From: Streptomyces coelicoflavus
GTDB lineage: Bacteria > Actinomycetota > Actinomycetes > Streptomycetales > Streptomycetaceae
Direction of reading: 5' to 3'
NCBI RefSeq assembly: GCF_003112555.1
Contig: NZ_BEWB01000008.1
Coordinates: forward strand, 186,001-250,000
DNA: 64,000 bases
The translations under genes were made by a program, and so were the position numbers. Positions within the stretch are counted from its first letter, which is position 1. The number at the start of each line of letters is the position of its first letter. The notes below the pieces were generated by a model. The model made no database searches, was not told the DNA's origin, and was given only the letters and a program-made list of their open reading frames with translations. Of the stretch, positions 59,221 through 64,000 are shown one piece after another.

Positions 59221-59233
59221 GGGGTGGCTCCCT

Positions 59234-60295
59234 TCAGTGGGTGGCGGAGGGCTCGCCCGAGCGGTTGGTGCGGGGCGGTGACGCCGGGGCGGCGCGCCGC
59301 AGGAACGGGAGGGAGCGTTCGGCGTGGTGGGGTCCCGCGTGGGAGTGGCGGGGCAGTTCGACGACGGTGAGGCCCTGGTAGCCGGTGGCGGCGAGGGCTT
59401 CGAGGACGGGCGGGAAGTCGATCTCGCCGTCACCGAAGGGGAGGTGTTCGTGGACGCCGCGGCGCATGTCCTCGATCTGCACGTGGCGCAGCCAGGGGGC
59501 GGCGGCGCGCACGCAGTCGGCGGGAGGGAGCGGTTCGAGGCACTGGCAGTGGCCGATGTCCAGGGTGAGTCCGAGGAGTTCGGGGTCGCCGAGGGTGCGG
59601 CGCAGGGTGTGGAAGTCGGCGATGCTGGAGAGGAGGTGTCCCGGTTCCGGCTCCACCGCGAGGGGGACGCCCGCGGTGGCGGCGGCGTCCAGCACCGGGG
59701 CGAGGGACTCGGCCAGCCGCTTCCACGCCGTGTCCTCGTCCGTGCCCGCGGGGGTGACGCCGCTGAAGCAGTGCACGGCGTGGGCACCGAGGTCGGCGGC
59801 GACGCCGACGGCACGGACGAGGAGGTCGGTGCGGCGGGCGCGGTCCTCCGGGTCCGGGTCGAGCAGGGAGGGGCCGTGTTTGCGGCGCGGGTCGAGCACG
59901 TAGCGGGCGCCCGTCTCCACGGTGACGTCCAGACCGAGCGCGTCCAGCCGCGCGGCGACCCGGCGGGTGCGGGCGGCGAGGTCGTCGGCGAGCGGATCGA
60001 GGTGCATGTGGTCGAGGGTCAGTCCCACGCCGTCGTAGCCGAGGTCGGCGAGGAGGGCGAGGGCGTCGTCGAGGCGCAGGTCGGCGAGGCCGTTGGTGCC
60101 GTAGCCGAAGCGGAGCGGGGACGCGACGGCCCCTCCCCCCGCCCGGTCCCCGGCCTCCGCCGCCTTCCCGGGAACGGCCCCGGGAGCGGCCCCGGCCCCG
60201 GGAGCGGCTCCGGCCTCGTCCGGGCCCCGGTTCGGCTCGCGGTTCGGCTCGCGGTTCGGCTCGCGGTTCCGCTCCTGCTCCGGGTTCCGGCTCAT
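59234..60295 (-). CDS. Xylose-isomerase-like TIM-barrel protein with low-complexity N-terminus
   Basis: The ATG at 60295 overlaps the UbiA-like stop as ATGA and gives 353 residues. The first 60 residues are low-complexity, with 'NREP' repeated three to four times and Ala/Pro/Gly repeats. The TIM barrel starts with 'LRFGYGTNGLADLRLDDALA' and includes 'HMHLDPLADDL', 'GVPLAVEPEPGHLLSSIADF', 'LGLTLDIGHCQCLEPLPPAD' and 'HVQIEDMRRGVHEHLPFGDG'. The last motif is typical of AP-endonuclease-2 family isomerases and epimerases that bind a metal through Glu, Asp and His. It is a second isomerase-like gene in the ebo-type operon; its sugar substrate is unknown. Confidence 0.86.
   Translation of the reverse strand: MSRNPEQERNREPNREPNREPNRGPDEAGAAPGAGAAPGAVPGKAAEAGDRAGGGAVASPLRFGYGTNGLADLRLDDALALLADLGYDGVGLTLDHMHLDPLADDLAARTRRVAARLDALGLDVTVETGARYVLDPRRKHGPSLLDPDPEDRARRTDLLVRAVGVAADLGAHAVHCFSGVTPAGTDEDTAWKRLAESLAPVLDAAATAGVPLAVEPEPGHLLSSIADFHTLRRTLGDPELLGLTLDIGHCQCLEPLPPADCVRAAAPWLRHVQIEDMRRGVHEHLPFGDGEIDFPPVLEALAATGYQGLTVVELPRHSHAGPHHAERSLPFLRRAAPASPPRTNRSGEPSATH
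60229..60276 (-). repeat. 12-bp coding tandem repeats (NREP)
   Basis: Three perfect copies and one imperfect copy of GGTTCGGCTCGC run in tandem (60229-60276), encoding Asn-Arg-Glu-Pro repeats in the N-terminus of the isomerase-like protein. Immediately before it (about 60170-60215) lies an approximate 18-bp repeat of CCCCGGGAGCGGC type encoding Ala-Pro-Gly. Confidence 0.85.
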
Positions 60296-61383
60296 GTGAT
60301 GCTCACCTTCCTCATAGCGGTCCTTCTCGCGAACCACCGGCCGGCCGGGGCAAGGGCCGCGATCAGTAGGGACGTGGCGCCGGCACCGGAGCGGGCGGCG
60401 AGCGCGGCCTGGAGCGGGATCGTGGCCCGGATGCCGCCGCCCACGGCGCGTTGGGTGAGCGGGGGTGAGGGGTTGAGCGCGGCGTGGAAGTAGGGGCGGG
60501 CGGCCGTCGCGGCGTAGACGGCGCTCAGCCCTGCCCCGAGGGCGTCGGTGACACCCGGTGCCGGGGTGGAGCCCGACAGGCCGGGGGCGGCTGCTGCCCG
60601 CCGGCCTGCCGGGAGTAGGTTGCGGCGGCGGGCGGCCAGCCCGGCCAGCGCCCCCGTCGTGGCGAGGGCGGCCAGCGGTGCCAGGGCCGAGCCGCCGGTG
60701 GTCTCCCGGCGGGAGACGGCGGTGACCGCGAGGGTGTGGCTGCCGAGCAGCGCGGCCGAGGGCAGCGCGGCCCGGGTGCCGCCCCCGGTGGCGGCCGCGC
60801 CCAGGAGCAGGTCGAGGCCGCGCGCAGCCGCCATGGCGGCTGGACCGGCCGGCGTGTGCTTCAGGGCGAGGTCGTAGGCCCAGACGGTGGCCGCCAGCGG
60901 TGCGGCGACCGCGAGGGCGGGCCGGCCGGCACCGGCCGCCAGCGCCAGCCCGGCGCCGGTGAGGGCACCGGCCGCGGTGAGAGCGGCGGCGGGGCGGACG
61001 CGGCCGGACGGGAGGGGGCGGTGCGGGCGCTCCACGGCGTCCTCCTCGCGGTCGGCCCAGTCGTTGAGCGCCATGCCGGCCTCGTACAGGCACAGGGAGG
61101 AGCCGATGGCGAGCAGGGTGCGGGGTCCCGGCCGGGCACCGGCCGCCGCCGCACCGGCCAGGGCGTCGCCGGGCACGGTGAACAGGGCGGGCAGCCGCAG
61201 CAGTTCGGCCCAGGCGCCGATGCCGCCGTCCGTGCGGGGGGTGCGGGATCCCGGGGCCCGGGGCGTAGCCGGCTCGGGGCTGCCGGGGGCCGAGGCAGGG
61301 GCCCGGGGGCCGGGGGCCTGCGCCCGTGCCGCTGCGGGTTCCCGCGCGGACCGGCCCCGCGCGGCGGGGACGGCGCGGTTCAT
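60292..61383 (-). CDS. eboC: UbiA-like prenyltransferase (EboC)
   Basis: The ATG at 61383 overlaps the inositol-phosphate-synthase-like stop as ATGA and gives 363 residues; longer starts enter that gene. After a Pro/Ala-rich tail of about 55 residues comes a UbiA-type membrane protein with around eight segments. The first Asp-rich motif is 'NDWADREEDAVERPHRPLPS' (NDxxDxxxD); the second is reduced to 'RETTGGSALAPLA', so the usual two-motif diphosphate site looks incomplete. EboC proteins belong to this superfamily. It probably binds or transfers a prenyl or sugar-linked group at the membrane, but catalysis is uncertain. Confidence 0.85.
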   Translation of the reverse strand: MNRAVPAARGRSAREPAAARAQAPGPRAPASAPGSPEPATPRAPGSRTPRTDGGIGAWAELLRLPALFTVPGDALAGAAAAGARPGPRTLLAIGSSLCLYEAGMALNDWADREEDAVERPHRPLPSGRVRPAAALTAAGALTGAGLALAAGAGRPALAVAAPLAATVWAYDLALKHTPAGPAAMAAARGLDLLLGAAATGGGTRAALPSAALLGSHTLAVTAVSRRETTGGSALAPLAALATTGALAGLAARRRNLLPAGRRAAAAPGLSGSTPAPGVTDALGAGLSAVYAATAARPYFHAALNPSPPLTQRAVGGGIRATIPLQAALAARSGAGATSLLIAALAPAGRWFARRTAMRKVSIT

Positions 61384-62582
61384 CGCCCCGCCCCGTGCCC
61401 GACGGCGTCGCCGCCGCCACCGCCGTCGCCGTCGCCCGGCGAGCCGTCCCCCGGGTCGTCCGACAGGCGTCCGGCGAAGCGTTTCAGCTCGCGGTACTGC
61501 TCGGCCAGGGAGGACGGCCCGTCCCCCATCGGGTCCTTGAAGAAGAAGCCCAGTTCGCCGAGCGGGCCGGACAGTCCCTTCTGGTGGGCGCGTGCGGCCA
61601 GGCGGGCCAGGTCGAGGACGAGCGGTGCGGCGAGGGACGAGTCGCAGCCCTGCCAGGTGGTCTGGAGGATCATGCGGGCGCCGAGGAAGCCGTCGAAGGC
61701 GATGTGGTCCCAGGCGGTCTTCCAGTCGCCGAGCGCGGGCACGTCGTCGATGTGGACCTCGCCCTCGACGGGCGCGCCGAGGGTGTCGGCCAGCACGCGT
61801 TCCTTGCCGGCGTTCTTCGCCGCGGCCGCCGCCGGGTCGGCCAGCGCGGCGCCGTCGCCGCCGCCCAGCAGGTTCGTGCCCGACCAGGCGCGCACCGCCA
61901 GCGCCCGCTGCGCGAACATCGGGCCCAGCACCGAGCGCAGCAGGGTCTGGCCGGTCTTGCCGTCCCGGCCGGCGTACGGCAGCCCGCTCGCCCCGGCCGG
62001 TGCGGCCAGTGCCGGGTGGTGCAGGCCGGTCGACGGGGTGAAGTTGACGTAGGGGCAGCCGGCGCGCAGGGCTGCGGCGGCGTAGAGGGAGCTGGCGGGC
62101 AGGGCTCCCCCGGTGGGCGCGGGCTCGGTGGAGGCCACGTTCACGACCACCGTCCGCTCCGCTCCCGAGCGCCGCGCGAAGTCGGTGATGTCCGCGGCGA
62201 ACGCGGCGATCAGCTCCTCCTCGTCGCGGGTGTCGCCGGGCAGCGGCCCTCCGGGGCGTATCTCGCGGTCGGCCGCGGCCAGTTCGGCGCCCACGGCCGA
62301 GGGCAGCCCGTGCGGCAGCACACCCCCGGCGGCCAGGGCCTCCGCCCGCTTGGGCAGGGGGCAGTCCACGGTGTCGTGGCCGCCGAAGACGAGGGACGCG
62401 AGCGCGGGCAGTCCCGTCCCGGCGAAGTCGGGGGTCTCGGTGACCATGCCGGTCGGGGCGTGCAGCCCCGCGGTCACGGCGGCACAGCCCGCCACCACCG
62501 TGGTGGCGACGGAACCACGGGCTCCGATCAGCCAGACACCGGTACGGGAGCCGTGGGAGGAAGCAGAGGGGGACGCGGACAT
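61380..62582 (-). CDS. Inositol-3-phosphate-synthase-like NAD-dependent protein
   Basis: The ATG at 62582 (MSASPSASSHGSRTGVWLIG) has AAGGAGG six bases upstream, the best ribosome-binding site of this operon, and gives 400 residues. The Rossmann motif 'GVWLIGARGSVATT' and 'VVVNVASTEPAPTGGALP', 'VNFTPSTGLHHPAL', 'GRDGKTGQTLLRSVLGPMFA' and 'WSGTNLLGGGDG' match the myo-inositol-1-phosphate synthase family, with the lysine of 'DGKTG' in the active-site position. The C-terminal tail is Gly/Asp-rich. It is the first gene of the ebo-type operon. Family members cyclise glucose-6-phosphate with NAD; whether this one makes inositol phosphate or another cyclitol is unknown. Confidence 0.88.
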   Translation of the reverse strand: MSASPSASSHGSRTGVWLIGARGSVATTVVAGCAAVTAGLHAPTGMVTETPDFAGTGLPALASLVFGGHDTVDCPLPKRAEALAAGGVLPHGLPSAVGAELAAADREIRPGGPLPGDTRDEEELIAAFAADITDFARRSGAERTVVVNVASTEPAPTGGALPASSLYAAAALRAGCPYVNFTPSTGLHHPALAAPAGASGLPYAGRDGKTGQTLLRSVLGPMFAQRALAVRAWSGTNLLGGGDGAALADPAAAAAKNAGKERVLADTLGAPVEGEVHIDDVPALGDWKTAWDHIAFDGFLGARMILQTTWQGCDSSLAAPLVLDLARLAARAHQKGLSGPLGELGFFFKDPMGDGPSSLAEQYRELKRFAGRLSDDPGDGSPGDGDGGGGGDAVGHGAGR

Positions 62583-62809
62583 GGGCAGCCTCCTTGTCGA
62601 GCGCGTCGAGCACACACGAGCGGTGGTACGGCCGGAGGGGGCGGTACGGCCGGAGAGGTGGCACCGCCGGAGAGGTGGCCCGGCCGGGAGAGCCGAGCCG
62701 TGCCGGGTGACGGCGGGCGGAGGTCCGGCGTCCTCCGCCCGTCGCCGTTCCGGTTGCCCCCGAGGAGCGGGCGCCCCTGGAAGAGGTCACCCCTCGGGGG
62801 CGGTTCGCC
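62583..62809. promoter_or_regulatory. Upstream region of the ebo-type operon with short direct repeats
   Basis: No gene is visible in this 227-bp gap. GGTACGGCCGGAG occurs twice (62625-62637 and 62643-62655), and GGAGAGGTGGC also twice (62652-62662 and 62669-62679), giving three staggered, related units between the two genes. They lie 40-100 bp upstream of the inositol-phosphate-synthase-like start, where a regulator could bind. No clear -35/-10 pair was seen. Confidence 0.45.
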
Positions 62810-64000
62810 CTAGGAGGGCAGTTCCTTGAGCTGGATGTTGCGGAAGGAGACCTGGTCGTCGGCGCCGTGGTTCTGGAGGCCGATGTAGCCGTCGGTCAGG
62901 CTCCGCTCGGGGTCCTTGTTGGTGAAGTCGTTGATCTTGACTCCGTTGAGGAACACCTGGAGGCGTTCGCCCCGGACCTTGATCTCGTAGGAGTTCCACT
63001 GGCCGGGCGGCCGCAGAACCTGGTCACGGGCCTTGATGTTCGCCGCCTTGAAGGTGTAGATCGCACCGGTGGTGCGGTCCACGGCGTCCGTGGCGTCGAT
63101 CTGGATCTCGTAGCCCTTGTTCACGGCGGACCAGGGGTCGTCGGAGGCCGGGAAGCCCACGAAGACGCCGGAGTTGTCGTCGCCCCGCATCTTCCAGTCG
63201 AGCTTGAGCGAGTACGACTTCAGTTCCTTGGCCTGGTACCAGAGCAGGCCCATGCCGCCCTCGGACTCCAGGACGCCGTCCTTGACGTTGAACTTTCCGG
63301 GGCCGGCCTGCTTCCAGCCCTCCAGGGTCTGGCCGTTGAAGATGTCCCGGTAGCCCTTGGACGGCTTGCAGTTGGCCTTGACCTGGCCGGTGGCGTACTG
63401 CATGCCGCCGAGCAGGTGGCCGCGGAAGGCCTCGTCCGCGTAGGACTCCTTGGTGTGGCCGAGGCCGGTGTAGAAGGAGCGGCCGCCGCCGTAGTTCTGG
63501 CACCAGGCGATCGGGTGGTCGCCCTTCATGTTCCCGCCCTCGTAGGTGGTCTCGTCGAGGGTGGCGAGGACCTTGGCCTGCTCGCGCGGGTTGGTGCGGT
63601 AGTTGTACAGCTCGTCGGTGTGCTCCCAGGCGTCGTCCAGGTGCGCGGTGGCCGGGTGGTCGTGGTCCTCGACGCGGACGGTGGCCTTCTGGACGGCCGG
63701 GTGCGAGTGGAAGTAGGCGCCGACGAGGCCGCCGTAGAACTCCCAGTCGTACTCGGTGTCGGCGGCGGCGTGGATGCCCATGTAGCCGCCGCCGTTCTTG
63801 ACGTAGTTCTCGAACGCCTTCTGCTGGTCGGCGTTGAGGACGTCACCGGTGGTGGACAGGAAGGCGACCGCGTCGTACTTGGCGAGGTTGGCCGTGGTGA
63901 ACTGTCCGGCCTCCTCGGTCGCGGTGACCGAGATGCCGGCCGGGGTGCCCAGCTCCTTCAGGGCGGCGATGCCCGTCGGGATGGAGTCGTGGCGGAAGCC
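62810..64000 (-). CDS. ThuA-like plus DUF1080 protein (N-terminus cut by window edge)
   Basis: The stop is at 62810-62812 and the frame stays open to the right edge, so the start is outside. The visible N-terminal part is a ThuA-like glutamine-amidotransferase-fold domain ('GFRHDSIPTGIAALKELGTP', 'YDAVAFLSTTGDVLNADQQK', 'NGGGYMGIHAAADTEYDW', 'GRSFYTGLGHTKESYAD'). A DUF1080 domain follows ('YRDIFNGQTLEGWKQAGPGK', 'DNSGVFVGFPASDDPWSA', 'RPPGQWNSYEIKVRGERLQV'), a concanavalin-like fold related to 3-keto-disaccharide hydrolases. Such proteins are usually secreted. Direction matches the ebo-type operon, but a 227-bp gap separates them. Confidence 0.87.
   Translation of the reverse strand, partial: GFRHDSIPTGIAALKELGTPAGISVTATEEAGQFTTANLAKYDAVAFLSTTGDVLNADQQKAFENYVKNGGGYMGIHAAADTEYDWEFYGGLVGAYFHSHPAVQKATVRVEDHDHPATAHLDDAWEHTDELYNYRTNPREQAKVLATLDETTYEGGNMKGDHPIAWCQNYGGGRSFYTGLGHTKESYADEAFRGHLLGGMQYATGQVKANCKPSKGYRDIFNGQTLEGWKQAGPGKFNVKDGVLESEGGMGLLWYQAKELKSYSLKLDWKMRGDDNSGVFVGFPASDDPWSAVNKGYEIQIDATDAVDRTTGAIYTFKAANIKARDQVLRPPGQWNSYEIKVRGERLQVFLNGVKINDFTNKDPERSLTDGYIGLQNHGADDQVSFRNIQLKELPS

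Noticed and set aside
60292..62582. Terpenoid or menaquinone biosynthetic cluster because of the UbiA-like protein
   Set aside because: No prenyl diphosphate synthase, terpene cyclase or quinone genes are present; the neighbours match the ebo set.

Overview
The window looks like chromosomal DNA of a Streptomyces or a very close actinomycete. Base composition is very GC-rich with strong third-position GC bias, operons are packed with ATGA, GTGA or TGATG stop/start overlaps, secreted enzymes carry Tat or lipoprotein signals, and sugar ABC systems lack their own ATPase (in Streptomyces the shared ATPase MsiK usually serves them). I saw one TTA leucine codon in a real gene, in a secreted-protein signal peptide, which fits bldA-type control. 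No insertion sequence, prophage, CRISPR array or replication origin was found. Layout: (1) 1-11030: a partial secreted phosphodiester-glycosidase-like protein, then a five-gene, nearly gapless plus-strand operon (zinc-finger protein, unknown partner, vWA protein, MoxR-type AAA+ ATPase, 976-aa DUF5682 protein) flanked on both sides by divergent paralogues of the actinobacterial DUF574 methyltransferase family. This is an uncharacterised chaperone-like or conflict-type NTPase system. (2) 11031-19191: a beta-glucan/oligosaccharide utilisation operon (solute-binding protein, two permeases, GH1 beta-glucosidase, GH16 glucanase with two discoidin domains) facing a ROK regulator, with an operator lying on the operon's -10 box. 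(3) 19466-28203: a LacI regulon (LacI, GH3, clan GH-A glycosidase with discoidin domain, DUF1996 protein, divergent Tat-exported beta-helix protein) tied together by GAGCGCTC-type operators. (4) 28297-32133: a FadR-type regulator facing a pentonate dehydratase and a XylX-like protein (Weimberg-type oxidative pentose route), with a perfect palindrome between them. (5) 32146-39039: a xylo-oligosaccharide system of the bxlEFGA/bxlR type. (6) 39149-43183: an EF-G paralogue, tRNA-Leu(GAG) and a DUF2254 membrane protein. (7) 43215-53626: two divergent operons for oxalate or C2-acid catabolism (aldehyde dehydrogenase and SucCD-like CoA ligase on one side; oxalyl-CoA-decarboxylase-like TPP enzyme, formyl-CoA-transferase-like protein, ADP-forming acyl-CoA synthetase and OFA transporter on the other). 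(8) 53709-64000: an ebo-type metabolite-traffic operon (EboA, TatD-like EboB, UbiA-like EboC, EboE, EboF) that contains an inositol-phosphate-synthase-like gene and an extra isomerase but no visible EboD cyclase, flanked by a Tat-exported sugar isomerase-like protein and a ThuA/DUF1080 protein cut by the right edge. The two most interesting regions are the MoxR/vWA/DUF5682 operon and the ebo operon, where one NAD-dependent sugar-phosphate cyclase family may have replaced another. All family names come from reading motifs and from memory; no searches were run.
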